A stretch of 64,000 bases of DNA, from the NCBI GenBank assembly GCA_009691845.1, contig SIAJ01000002.1, positions 101,090-165,089 on the forward strand, given 5' to 3'. The translations under genes and the position numbers were made by a program. Of the stretch, positions 11,601-18,553 are shown piece by piece. This stretch comes from Gemmataceae bacterium (GTDB lineage Bacteria; Planctomycetota; Planctomycetia; Gemmatales; Gemmataceae). Below the pieces are notes generated by a model. It made no database searches. It worked only from the letters and a program-made list of their open reading frames with translations, and was not told where the DNA came from. How positions within the stretch are numbered: the stretch's first letter is position 1; every line of letters starts with the position of its first letter.

Positions 11601-11806
11601 CACAAACCGAGTGGCAAGCCATGGTGCCCGGCGAGCGTCACCGCTGGGCGTATCGGGGACAAATTGTGCCAGGTGCTTCCGAAGTGACCGTCCAGGCGTA
11701 CATTACTCAGGTGGATGATGCAGGCCGAGTCATCAAGGCGGATGGCTTGCTCGGCGTGGATGGACGGATCATCTATCAGGTGTCGGATTTCACTGTGCAG
11801 GGCTAA
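5627..11806 (+). CDS. PfaC/Pfa3-like KS-CLF-AT-DH-DH megasynthase
   Basis: This is the second PUFA-synthase-like protein, 2059 aa. The TTG start overlaps the upstream TGA (TTGA), which implies translational coupling. Domains in order: KS (about 1-440) with DAACASSL, active Cys at 186, then HATGTPTGD and KSTVGHLLTGAGAA; a chain-length-factor-like second KS (about 520-720) whose Cys position reads VCDEEAGG, so the catalytic Cys is replaced; an AT (about 840-1170) with YPGSGNHFAGM and PYSLGE; and four hot-dog units (about 1325-2055). Units 2 and 4 carry FabA-like signatures, CHFVDDQVMPG and AHFFQDPVWPG, so there are probably two dehydratases each made of two hot-dogs. Myxobacterial Pfa3 has this order plus a C-terminal AGPAT; here the protein ends right after the last hot-dog and oleA follows 9 nt later. 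Three palindromic repeats lie inside the gene. Confidence 0.93.
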   Translation: MRRQFERIAIVGIGGLFPGSADLDRFWSNVRSAKDLSSDPPPGRWAIEPHHVLDNRGIFPDRVPTLRGYYLQPFAADLDGVNLNGWPIAELDPVFHLALHIGNAAWRSAVTAPIDRERCGVILGNIALPIEKANALTLEMFGPKLGLFHPKSQTNPLNRHSTGLPAALLARGLGFGLGGFALDAACASSLYALKLACDELQSGRADAMIAGGLVRPDSLYTQMGFAQLRALSPTGRCSPFDAQANGLVVGEGGCAFVLKRLSDAYAHGDSIHGVIAGIGLSNDVEGNVLQPASEGQLRALHAAYKQAGWRPSDVQLIECHATGTPTGDAVEFDSLRKLWKDEPGRAVIGGVKSTVGHLLTGAGAASLAKVLLAMKNRTLPPTANFDKPSATLGYEGGPFRILKAAESWESIGPLRAAINGFGFGGINAHVLIEEPTELVNRATVVQVPEMPRASIAVVRLASRTGTPIESLTIPITRFRIPPTELAEMLPQQTLMLQIAAEAMDSCSPPLPPQSGERERLGVFIGVSLDTNTTNYFLRWKAGEIDQSLKDQVHPALTANRTMGSLASIAASRVARFLGAGGPSFAVCDEEAGGLRAVSLAVEALQKHEIDRALAGAVEFATDPRYGGSQDGAGAVVLKRLDDAKRDGDRILAVIDGVQSVQVANVQRPTCGAASGILEFIDRCRDLDQERTTINGRPAFWIHDRANGPRRATVQACNLGRFGVRVSLTEWEQATSPVPIPAGLEARRHGLFPFSGDSVEEILNQLSKFSSQTGVTPDELASRLWQLRAGSSAKRFQLAFVAADRLQLQQRIAQAQDHLQRRPHESIADGIYFSPKPLGGEIAFVYPGSGNHFAGMGRELGVAFPHVLHRQMAENQHLRSQYHADEIWGTASLDQLLPRELIFAQVALGTLVSDLLTSFNVRAHAVVPYSLGESAGLYGTRAWQDRDEMFRRMKESSLFVTDLAGPCNAARRKWKLPTDRPVDWLTGVISASPERVLQAISESGRVYLQIVNTPEDCVIGGERVAVEAVVRKLGASFIEVRGVSTAHCEVAEPVQDAYRELHLLPTFHPEGIRYYSGAWGRAYSLNRESAADAIMAAAMDTIDFPAVVNAAYADGVRLFVEVGPGSSCSRMIGSILAGKPHLAIAACVPRKDDVAVVLNVLANLFAEGVPVDLSKLVPRQSDSKPARTEATSTLPVGYQPKQINVAVACRSDFQPERDVCAQVGNLNYEDTTHMISPVVILTDTQTATLHAHEEFLRFSTSLQQHFGQVIAQQTQMMSQGALPLPIPERTVPTEIPRALDFEACMEFARGLVGNVLGPRFADIDSFPTRVRLPDGPLQLVDRIVTIEGEPLSMTSGSLMTEHRVRDDRWYLDLGRIPACIAIEAGQADLFLSSYLGIDFKTRGLACYRLLDAAVTFHRDLPTVGELIRYDIRIDHFFRQGNTYLFRFNFEGSVNGKPLLTMRDGSAGFFTAEELAAGKGVIHTALDLKPIPGKQPADWAPFVPLRDESLSNARVDALRAGDLVAAFGPEFSRARLSNPMRLPGGMLKLVDRVERIEPTGGRYGLGRIRCEADIHPDDWFLTCHFVDDQVMPGTLMYECCLHSLRVLLMRMGWVCEEGEATFEPVPGVASKLKCRGQVIATTKKVTYEISVKEIGFRPEPFVICDALMYADGKPIVDIANLSLRLRGLTRERLNEIWGPEFDGTRSVPTTLVFSREQVLEFATGSPSNAFGDRYRPFDRDRFIARLPAPPYSFIDRVTRIANCEQWKLAPGGEAEVEYAVPRDAWYFASNRCETMPYCVLNEIALQACGWMAAYLGSALTSPHAMRFRNLGGNAIQHAAITPVSGLLTTKIKLTKVSPAAGMIILQFDFVTRDANGPVYSGDTTFGFFTLESLANQVGMKDASFLDLSGASPDRMPTEAPFPDAILRMIDTISWNTITGGPKGLGAIEGRARVNPEAWFFKAHFFQDPVWPGSLGLESIVQLLKAHAHSRWGEPQTEWQAMVPGERHRWAYRGQIVPGASEVTVQAYITQVDDAGRVIKADGLLGVDGRIIYQVSDFTVQG
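7152..7182. repeat. In-frame palindrome between KS and CLF
   Basis: Nine-base arms (7152-7160 and 7174-7182, CGCTCCCTC and its complement) with a 13-nt loop lie in the KS-CLF linker. They are translated as part of PPLPPQSGERER, which is unlike the flanking domain sequence. Confidence 0.65.
9254..9302. repeat. In-frame 20-bp inverted repeat between AT and dehydratase
   Basis: Arms 9254-9273 and 9283-9302 match at 19 of 20 positions around a 9-nt loop. The element is translated in frame in the linker between AT and the hot-dog units. It has the form of an intergenic hairpin but is fully coding. Confidence 0.8.
10725..10751. repeat. In-frame partial copy of the GGCACAC/GTGTGCC palindromic element
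   Basis: These 27 nt match 32734-32760, an intergenic element, at 25 of 27 positions. The core is a 7-bp stem (GGCACAC, loop GGA, GTGTGCC). Here it codes for about nine residues between hot-dog units 2 and 3. Confidence 0.75.
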
Positions 11807-11815
11807 TACAGCACC

Positions 11816-12940
11816 ATGAAATACTCCCGCGTTTATCTGGAATCGATCGGCTACGAGTTGGCTCCTGTGGTCATTTCGACCGAGGAACTGGAAGCCCGGC
11901 TTGAGCCGCTCTACCACGCTCTTCATCTGCCAAAGGGGCAACTCGAAGCTTTGACCGGCATCAGTGAACGGCGCTGGTGGCATCGGGATTTCTCGGTGGC
12001 CGAAGGTGCATCTCTCGCCGCAAAGAAGGCGCTGGCCTCCTCGAATGTCTCGGCCAAGGATATCGATGTTCTGATTTATGCCGGTGTCTGCCGGGAACAG
12101 CTCGAACCCGCCACCGCCTGCCACGTGGCCGCCCAGTTGGGCATTTCGTCCGACGCCGCAATCTTTGATGTCAGCAACGCCTGCCTGGGGGTCCTCAACG
12201 GCATCGTCGAAATTGCCAACCGCATCGAGCTTGGCCAAGCGAAAGCAGGCCTGGTGGTGTCGTGCGAGACGGCCCGCGAGATCAACGAAGTCGTCATCGA
12301 TCAGATGATCGAAGCCAAGTCGATGGACATCTTCAAGCAAGCGGTCGCGACGCTAACGGGCGGCTCGGGTGCGGTGGCCGTGCTGGTGGTTGACAAAGAG
12401 CTCTCATCGGCCCATCGCCGGCAATTATTGGGCGGCGTGACCAAGAACGCTCCGCAATTCCACGGCCTGTGCCGCTGGGGCTGGGAAAGCGTCGCACCGG
12501 CCGTGGACAAGATCCTGCACACCGAGGCCGGCACTCGGGTAAAATCCGTATTCGACAAGGCATTTGAGAAAGGCATGCGGCACATCGTCACGCCGTTCAT
12601 GGCTACGGACGCGGGCTCGGTGTTGAAGTACGGCGTCGATCTCGGCTCGAAAACTTGCCTGTCGTTCCTCGCCAAGCTCGGCTGGAAAGTAGAGCAACTC
12701 GACAAGGTCATTTGTCATCAGGTCGGCACGATGCACCGCGACACGATTCTGAAATCGATGGGCATCCCGGCTCATAAAGACTTTTCCACGTTCGAATTCC
12801 TGGGCAACATTGGCACTGTCTCCTTGCCACTCACTGCCGCGTTAGCTGAAGAACGCGACTTCCTGAAGCCGGGCGACAAGGTCGGCTTCATGGGCATTGG
12901 CAGCGGCCTCAACTGCATGATGTTGGGCCTCAAGTGGTAG
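11816..12940 (+). CDS. oleA: OleA: head-to-head acyl condensing thiolase-fold enzyme
   Basis: OleA is a thiolase-superfamily enzyme that joins two acyl thioesters by non-decarboxylative Claisen condensation to a beta-keto acid, the first step of long-chain olefin synthesis. Residues seen here: Cys123 in NACLGVL, Glu97 in REQLEP, His301 in ICHQVG and Asn331 in LGNIGTVS. The Glu-Cys (26) and His-Asn (30) spacings equal those of Xanthomonas OleA (Glu117/Cys143, His285/Asn315, from memory). The protein is 374 aa, somewhat longer than the roughly 340 aa I recall, with the extra length between Cys and His. It starts 9 nt after the Pfa3-like gene and overlaps oleB, so it probably shares their transcript. 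Its acyl donors may therefore come straight from the megasynthases; that is inference. Confidence 0.93.
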   Translation: MKYSRVYLESIGYELAPVVISTEELEARLEPLYHALHLPKGQLEALTGISERRWWHRDFSVAEGASLAAKKALASSNVSAKDIDVLIYAGVCREQLEPATACHVAAQLGISSDAAIFDVSNACLGVLNGIVEIANRIELGQAKAGLVVSCETAREINEVVIDQMIEAKSMDIFKQAVATLTGGSGAVAVLVVDKELSSAHRRQLLGGVTKNAPQFHGLCRWGWESVAPAVDKILHTEAGTRVKSVFDKAFEKGMRHIVTPFMATDAGSVLKYGVDLGSKTCLSFLAKLGWKVEQLDKVICHQVGTMHRDTILKSMGIPAHKDFSTFEFLGNIGTVSLPLTAALAEERDFLKPGDKVGFMGIGSGLNCMMLGLKW

Positions 12941-13821
12941 CCGTGCCTTATCCGTTTGTCTCGCACTTTTTCGATCGCCAGGGGCAACGCCTGCACTACC
13001 TCGACGAAGGCCAGGGCGATCCCGTGGTCATGGTTCACGGCAACCCGACCTGGAGTTACTACTTTCGCAATTTGGTGTCGGCACTTCGCGGCACGCATCG
13101 CTGTATCGTCCCCGATCATATCGGCTGTGGCTTATCCGATAAACCGCAGCCGCCCGCTCATGACTATTCTCTCAAGAGCCGCGTCGCTGATCTGACGTCC
13201 TTGCTCGATCATCTCGGCATTCGCGAAAATGTGACGCTCGTCGTTCACGATTGGGGCGGCATGATCGGCATGGCCTGGGCGGCGAAGCATGTGCCGGCGA
13301 TCAAGCGGCTCGTGATTCTGAATACCGCCGCGTTTCAGATGCCGAAGGCCAAGCGATTTCCGCTACGGCTCTGGCTTGGACGCAGCACGCGACTCGGGGC
13401 TTGGCTCATTCGTTCGCGAAATGCGTTTTGCCTGCACGCCGCCAATGTCGGGGTGAAACGGAGCCCGCTGCCGGCCGATGTTCGCGAGTGGTACTTGAAA
13501 CCTTATGATTCGTGGGCCAATCGCGTGGCCGTGCTGAAGTTCGTGCAGACGATTCCATTGAAGCTAGGCGATCCGGGTTATGACATCGTTTCGGAAACGG
13601 AAGCAAAGCTGCCGCAGTTTGCGAACACGCCAACCATGATCTGTTGGGGCATGAAGGACTTTGTCTTTAGCCACGAGTTCTTGACGGAATGGGAACAACG
13701 GATGCCGCACGCGAAGGTACATCGCTTTGAAGATTGCGGGCACTACATTCTCGAAGACGCAAGCGCCGAAGTGGTTTTTTTGGTGACTCAGTTTTTGCAG
13801 CAATCGCCCCCGACTGTGTAG
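12934..13821 (+). CDS. oleB: OleB: alpha/beta hydrolase, beta-lactone decarboxylase
   Basis: This is a haloalkane-dehalogenase-like alpha/beta hydrolase of 295 aa. In the Ole pathway OleB decarboxylates the beta-lactone made by OleC to the final cis-olefin. Visible parts are the oxyanion segment HGNPTWSYYF, the nucleophile Asp106 in VVHDWGGMIG, an acid in WGMKDFVF and the histidine in CGHYILED. Asp rather than Ser as nucleophile fits the OleB/dehalogenase class. GTG at 12934 overlaps the oleA stop by 7 nt; a second GTG at 12943 would also fit. Position directly after oleA and before oleC/oleD supports the assignment over a generic hydrolase. Confidence 0.9.
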   Translation: MVAVPYPFVSHFFDRQGQRLHYLDEGQGDPVVMVHGNPTWSYYFRNLVSALRGTHRCIVPDHIGCGLSDKPQPPAHDYSLKSRVADLTSLLDHLGIRENVTLVVHDWGGMIGMAWAAKHVPAIKRLVILNTAAFQMPKAKRFPLRLWLGRSTRLGAWLIRSRNAFCLHAANVGVKRSPLPADVREWYLKPYDSWANRVAVLKFVQTIPLKLGDPGYDIVSETEAKLPQFANTPTMICWGMKDFVFSHEFLTEWEQRMPHAKVHRFEDCGHYILEDASAEVVFLVTQFLQQSPPTV

Positions 13822-13893
13822 GGTCACACGACGAACTCAATCGACTCCGCGAAAAGGCGATCTCCGAGCCGCCATAATTGGGAGGAATTTGCA

Positions 13894-14353
13894 ATGAAAC
13901 AACTTGAGATCGGGTGTTGGATCGATGAGTGTTTGTGTGCGATGTGCATGCGATATGGCCCGGGCACGGGCAGCATGTCCACATCACATGCCGACCGAGT
14001 CCTTGTCCTTGTCGGCCACTTCCTGGATAGCTGCATCGTCGCTTCAAATCCGAGCGGATTTTATCCGTTCTACGCTGAACACGCCGAAGAAACCGTGGCG
14101 GCCCTGGACGAGGTTGGGCTTTCGGAGGCGGCGCGGTTCTCGAGAGAAGTCAACACAATGTTCCGGTCATCCTCCGGTCGACAGCAAAATGGCCGAAAAA
14201 CAGATCGAGTTGCTGCCCCATCGGGCACGTGAACTTTGGCTCATATTGGACGAAATGTGCCAAGATAGTACGTCTGATGGCGAGGGAGTAATGATTACTC
14301 GGTCGTACAATTGGTACACCTGGCAAGCGAATTCATTGGCCTCCCACGTATAG
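13894..14353 (+). pseudogene. Frameshifted small DUF4375 (DMP19)-like gene
   Basis: The ATG at 13894 has a good ribosome binding site (GGGAGGA, 8 nt upstream). The first frame reads through a segment resembling the C-terminal half of DUF4375/DMP19-like proteins (HFLDSCIVASNPSGFYPFY, then EETVAALDEVG) and then degenerates. From about 14165 the natural-looking sequence continues in the next frame (HPPVDSKMAEKQIELL, then ARELWLILDEM) to a stop at 14353. Removing one base near 14168-14172 would restore a protein of about 150 aa. The family assignment is tentative. It sits between oleB and oleC, where no Ole function is expected. A sequencing error could also explain the shift. Confidence 0.45.
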
Positions 14354-14454
14354 CACAATCGGGGTACTCCGCTCCGCGTTGAACTCCCGGTTTTGGAATA
14401 CAACCAATCCTCCGTAACACTGGCAGTACCACCCGAGCTTTTGTTAACTCCATC

Positions 14455-16122
14455 TTGAGCCAACCCGAACCCATCAACGTGGCTACCCACCTTGTCGCAA
14501 TGGCCGAGTCGGAGCCAACGCGCCCGGCCGTGCATATGCCGCGGAAGGATGGCTCGTACTCGACGCTCACCTTCGCCGAGTTGGACACGATCAGCGGCCA
14601 GATTGCTCGTGGCCTGGATGAGATCGGCATCCGTCGCGGTGTTCGCACCGTCCTGATGGTGACACCCTCAATCGATTTCTTCACGCTCACGTTTGCCTTG
14701 TTCAAAGTTGGTGCCGTGCCGGTCTTGATCGACCCAGGCATGGGCATTCGCAATCTTGGCAAATGCCTGGCCGAGGCAAAGCCGGACGCCTTCGTTGGTA
14801 TTCCCAAAGCCCATCTGGCTCGCCGGGCGCTCCGTTGGGCTCGTACGACCCTTCGCGTGACTGTCACAACCGGCTCGCGAATTCTCGGCGGAAAATGGAC
14901 GGTGAAGCAATTGCGGCGCATCGGAGAGGAGAAGGGACCTCTTCCCGTTGCCGACACGCGGGCCGACGAAACGGCAGCGATTCTGTTCACCAGCGGCAGC
15001 ACGGGTATTGCGAAGGGCGTGGTCTACACGCACGGCATCTTCGCGGCACAGGTCAAGTACTTGAAGAGCATCTACGGCATCGAACCTGGCGAAGTCGATC
15101 TTTCGACCTTTCCGCTTTTTGCCCTGTTCGGCCCGGCTCTCGGCATGACGGCGGTGATTCCGCAAATGGACCCAACGCGGCCAGCCGAGGTTGACCCGAC
15201 CAAGATCATCGCGGCCATCGAGCGTTTCGGAGTGACGAATTTGTTTGGGTCGCCTGCCCTCATCAATCGCGTTGGGCGATACGGAGCGGAAAAAGCGATC
15301 AAACTCCCCACATTGAAACGAGCAATCTCAGCAGGGGCTCCGGTGCCTTCGACAGTCATCGAACGATTCACCAAGATGCTGATGCCCGGCCTACAGGTCT
15401 TCACGCCGTATGGGGCGACGGAATCGCTACCAGTCGCAAGCATTGGTAGCGACGAAATCTTGAATGAGACGCGGATGCTCACCGATATCGGTTCGGGCGT
15501 GTGCGTCGGCAAGCCGGTACCAGGGATGGAAGTGCGGATCATTCCGATCAGCGACGAGCCGATTCCAAAGATTGACGATGCGATGATCCTGAAGCCACAC
15601 AAGACCGGCGAAATCGTCGTCAGCGGTGCAGTTGTCTCGACCGCGTATTTTGGCCGACCTCAAGCAACCGGGTTGGCCAAGATGCACGACTCCCTGGGCC
15701 GATTGTGGCATCGGATGGGGGATGTTGGATACCTCGACGAGCACGGCCGGCTTTGGTTTTGCGGGCGAAAGTCGCAGCGCGTCGAAGCGAAATTCGGGAC
15801 CATGTATACGATCCAGTGCGAGGCGGTCTTCAATAAACACCCGGACGTTTTTCGAACGGCCCTGGTCGGTGTACCTGGAACGCAAGGCATTCGGGCAATT
15901 CTTTGCGTTGAACGTGAAGCCGGGAACACGCGTAACTGGAGCGAGATCGAGTCTGAATTGCGTGCGATTCAGGAACGATTCCCACACACGGCCGCGGTCG
16001 AAGCGTACGTAATACATCCCAAGTTCCCTGTGGACATTCGCCACAATGCCAAGATCTTCCGCGAAAAGCTCGCCGTCTGGGCCGCGAAGAAACTCTCAAG
16101 AAAGAACACTCATCTTCGCTAA
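14455..16122 (+). CDS. oleC: OleC: AMP-dependent beta-lactone synthetase
   Basis: This is an ANL-superfamily adenylating enzyme of 555 aa. In the Ole pathway OleC converts the beta-hydroxy acid to a beta-lactone using ATP. Diagnostic segments are PSIDFFTLTFALFKVGAVPV and IDPGMGIRNLGKCLAEAKPD near the N-terminus (an OleC-type signature), the phosphate loop TSGSTGIAKG (from 179), TPYGATESLP, the hinge region GDVGYLDEHGRLWFCGRKSQ, and a late Lys in RHNAKIFREKLA. TTG 14455 is chosen because homology to family N-termini begins at once; GTG 14478 is an alternative. The last five residues (NTHLR) and the stop are encoded in the arm of a long hairpin, so a repeat may have replaced the original 3' end. 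Confidence 0.92.
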   Translation: MSQPEPINVATHLVAMAESEPTRPAVHMPRKDGSYSTLTFAELDTISGQIARGLDEIGIRRGVRTVLMVTPSIDFFTLTFALFKVGAVPVLIDPGMGIRNLGKCLAEAKPDAFVGIPKAHLARRALRWARTTLRVTVTTGSRILGGKWTVKQLRRIGEEKGPLPVADTRADETAAILFTSGSTGIAKGVVYTHGIFAAQVKYLKSIYGIEPGEVDLSTFPLFALFGPALGMTAVIPQMDPTRPAEVDPTKIIAAIERFGVTNLFGSPALINRVGRYGAEKAIKLPTLKRAISAGAPVPSTVIERFTKMLMPGLQVFTPYGATESLPVASIGSDEILNETRMLTDIGSGVCVGKPVPGMEVRIIPISDEPIPKIDDAMILKPHKTGEIVVSGAVVSTAYFGRPQATGLAKMHDSLGRLWHRMGDVGYLDEHGRLWFCGRKSQRVEAKFGTMYTIQCEAVFNKHPDVFRTALVGVPGTQGIRAILCVEREAGNTRNWSEIESELRAIQERFPHTAAVEAYVIHPKFPVDIRHNAKIFREKLAVWAAKKLSRKNTHLR

Positions 16123-16180
16123 TCTCCACTAATCCAATTCTAGTTTGCTTTTATTAGCGGAGATTAGCGAAGATCAGTGT
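16106..16180. repeat. Long imperfect hairpin spanning the oleC stop codon
   Basis: Arms 16106-16133 and 16153-16180 match at 26 of 28 positions around a 19-nt AT-rich loop. The left arm encodes the last residues of OleC and its stop. It may act as terminator or mRNA stabiliser, or be a dispersed REP-like element; no U-run follows. Confidence 0.8.
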
Positions 16181-16274
16181 TGAAAATGTTTTGAGAATTG
16201 GTCTCGCGGTAGCAGGAGCATCAAGCGTGTTGTGGCCTGATCCGTGGTCAATACGTCTTTTGGATGGTTGAAAC

Positions 16275-17279
16275 ATGAAAGCTCTAGTGACTGGCGGCGG
16301 CGGATTCCTCGGTAGCGTAATCGTGCGGATGTTGCGCGAGCGTGGCGACTCCGTTTGTTCGTTCTCGCGGGGCAGTTACCCGGTTCTCGAATTGTTCGGC
16401 GTCGAGCAAGTTCGTGGCGACCTCGGCGATGCGTTGGCGATTGCGAAAGCGGCTGATGGCTGCGACGCGATCTTTCACGTCGCGGCAAAAGCGGGCGTGT
16501 GGGGGCCGTGGCGCGAGTACTACCAGGCCAATGTGGTCGGCACGCAAAACGTGCTGGCTGCCTGTCGAACACACGGCATTCGCAAGCTCGTTTATACCAG
16601 TTCGCCTAGCGTGACCTTCGCGGGTGTCGATCAGAACGGCGTCGATGAATCGGAGCCATATCCCAAGAAATTCCTCGCCCATTATCCGCACACGAAGGCA
16701 ATCGCCGAGCAGGCCGTGCTGACCGCGAATGGCCCCGATCTGGCGACGGTTGCACTACGCCCGCATCTCATTTGGGGCCCGGGCGATCCGCACATCATTC
16801 CCCGGCTGGTCGAGCGAGCCAGGGCCGGCAAGCTTCGGCAGATCGGACGCGAACCGAAATTGGTGGACACCACTTTCGTTGAAAACGCGGCCCAAGCCCA
16901 CCTCCAGGCGGCCGATCGGCTCGGCATCGGTTCATCGATAGCTGGCCGAGCCTATTATCTTTCGCAGGGCGAACCGGAACCGATGTGGGATTTTGTGAAC
17001 CGCGTCCTGTCAGTTCACGGCTTGCCGCCGGTCACACGCTCGGTCTCGCCGCGAATGGCTTATCTGGCGGGAACGATTCTGGAATGGCTTTACCGACTGC
17101 TACCGCTCGGTGGCGAACCGCCGATCACGCGGTTTGTGGCCAAGCAACTCTCGACGGCTCACTGGTACGACCTCTCGGCCGCGAAGGGGGACCTGGGATA
17201 TGAGCCAAGGGTTTCGCTGGCGGAAGGGTTTCGACGCTTGTCGGACTCTTTGTTTCGTAGCGAGGGGCCAGTCAGTTAG
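16275..17279 (+). CDS. oleD: OleD: NAD(P)-dependent beta-keto acid reductase (extended SDR)
   Basis: This is an extended short-chain dehydrogenase of 334 aa. OleD reduces the OleA beta-keto acid to the beta-hydroxy acid. It has GGGGFLG (7-13) for the dinucleotide, TSSPSVTFAG for the active Ser, YPHTK for the Tyr/Lys pair and the OleD-type segment LRPHLIWGPGDPHIIPRLVE. It follows oleC after about 150 nt that contain the hairpin. Two further extended SDRs lie just downstream, but this copy is the one with OleD-like features. Confidence 0.88.
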   Translation: MKALVTGGGGFLGSVIVRMLRERGDSVCSFSRGSYPVLELFGVEQVRGDLGDALAIAKAADGCDAIFHVAAKAGVWGPWREYYQANVVGTQNVLAACRTHGIRKLVYTSSPSVTFAGVDQNGVDESEPYPKKFLAHYPHTKAIAEQAVLTANGPDLATVALRPHLIWGPGDPHIIPRLVERARAGKLRQIGREPKLVDTTFVENAAQAHLQAADRLGIGSSIAGRAYYLSQGEPEPMWDFVNRVLSVHGLPPVTRSVSPRMAYLAGTILEWLYRLLPLGGEPPITRFVAKQLSTAHWYDLSAAKGDLGYEPRVSLAEGFRRLSDSLFRSEGPVS

Positions 17280-17548
17280 CGGTCATCGGAACCCAACCTT
17301 CCACGAGCAGTTCCTGTCGGAGTCGAACACGCCCACGGTTGCTTTTCCGACAGATTCATTAATTTCCTTCACATCAGGAATGCCCGTGCTATTTGTGGCA
17401 AGGCCATCATTCCAATCACTCTCCCCTTGATAACAACGGCACTCGAAGAGAAACGAGAGATACTCAGCGACTGGCATGGAACTTGATCTCCGCTGCAATC
17501 CGGAATAGCCTCACAACTCACCGACATCCGAGTGGGCGAGACGGAACA

Positions 17549-18553
17549 ATGCCTGACGAGAACTGGAAGGGATGCCCGGTTGCGGTATCTGGGGCCACGG
17601 GGTTCTTGGGTTTCCACGTCTGTCGATTGCTCATCGCTTCTGGTGCAAACGTCACGGCTCTGGTGCGAGCGTCGTCGGAGACATCGCGATTGTTGGCGAT
17701 GGGGGTTCAGTGTTCGATCGCCCCTCTCGATGAGCCGCGGTTGCTAGTCGATGCTTGCCGCGGGCGTGAGTTCCTGTTTCACCTGGCCGGGGCCGTGGAC
17801 TTCAACAACGATTGGCAACTCTGTCGCAAAGTAAACGTGCAAGGGACGGCGCACATACTGAAGGCGGCAAACGAGGCGGGCGTGAGACGCATGATCCACG
17901 CGAGTTCGATCGTTGCGATCGGTGCGAGTAAGAAGCCAGTTCGGTTCGATGAATCTTCGCCGTGGAACCTCGCCGGCAAAAACGTGCCCTACGTTTCCAC
18001 CAAACGGGAAGCCGAGGAGCATGTGCTCGCCTCGCGGGGTAAGACCGAAGTCGTCGTGGTGAATCCGGCCAGCATCGTCGGGCCGGACGATTTTTCGGAA
18101 AGCGAATTCGGTGTCATGTGCAAACGCTTCTGGAAAGGCCGGATTCCGCTGGTCTTCGGCGGCGGGAATAATTTTGTCGATGTTCGCGATGTGGCCAGCG
18201 GCCTGCTCTTGGCGGCTCGGCTCGGCACTCCGGGACAGCGCTACATTCTCGGCGGCACAAACTTGTCGTACACGTCCTTCTACTCGGAACTGGCCCGGTA
18301 TTCGGCTCGATCGATTCCGAGATTTCGAATTCCGACGGGCCTGGCACGAATTGCCGCGAAGATTGGGGACCAGTTCTCGCGCAAGCAGCGCAAACGGCCG
18401 CTGCTCACATCGGCTCAGGCCCGTCTGCTGGGCCTGTTCTTCTATTACGATTGTGCGAAGTCAATAAGTAAGCTCGGTTATCAATCGAGGCCTCTCGCGG
18501 AGACGCTTCGCGACGCTCACGCGTTCTGGATGGGGAGAAGCGTTGCGGCCTGA
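17549..18553 (+). CDS. Extended SDR (NAD-dependent epimerase/dehydratase family), copy 2
   Basis: This 334-aa protein starts at ATG 17549. A longer reading frame from 17393 exists, but its first 52 residues look non-coding. It has GATGFLG (15-21) for NAD(P), HASSIVAIGASKKP for the active Ser and YVSTK for the Tyr/Lys pair. It resembles dihydroflavonol-reductase-like or HpnA-like sugar/lipid dehydrogenases. It overlaps the next SDR by 11 nt and shares with it the same GASKKP and Tyr-x3-Lys context, so the two look like tandem duplicates. The substrate is unknown. Position after oleABCD suggests a lipid carbonyl or hydroxy group; that is inference. Confidence 0.85.
   Translation: MPDENWKGCPVAVSGATGFLGFHVCRLLIASGANVTALVRASSETSRLLAMGVQCSIAPLDEPRLLVDACRGREFLFHLAGAVDFNNDWQLCRKVNVQGTAHILKAANEAGVRRMIHASSIVAIGASKKPVRFDESSPWNLAGKNVPYVSTKREAEEHVLASRGKTEVVVVNPASIVGPDDFSESEFGVMCKRFWKGRIPLVFGGGNNFVDVRDVASGLLLAARLGTPGQRYILGGTNLSYTSFYSELARYSARSIPRFRIPTGLARIAAKIGDQFSRKQRKRPLLTSAQARLLGLFFYYDCAKSISKLGYQSRPLAETLRDAHAFWMGRSVAA

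Noticed and set aside
17283..17498. 71-codon - strand frame between oleD and the next SDR
   Set aside because: Part of it looks protein-like, but there is no RBS, no family, and the region is the likely leader of the SDR pair.
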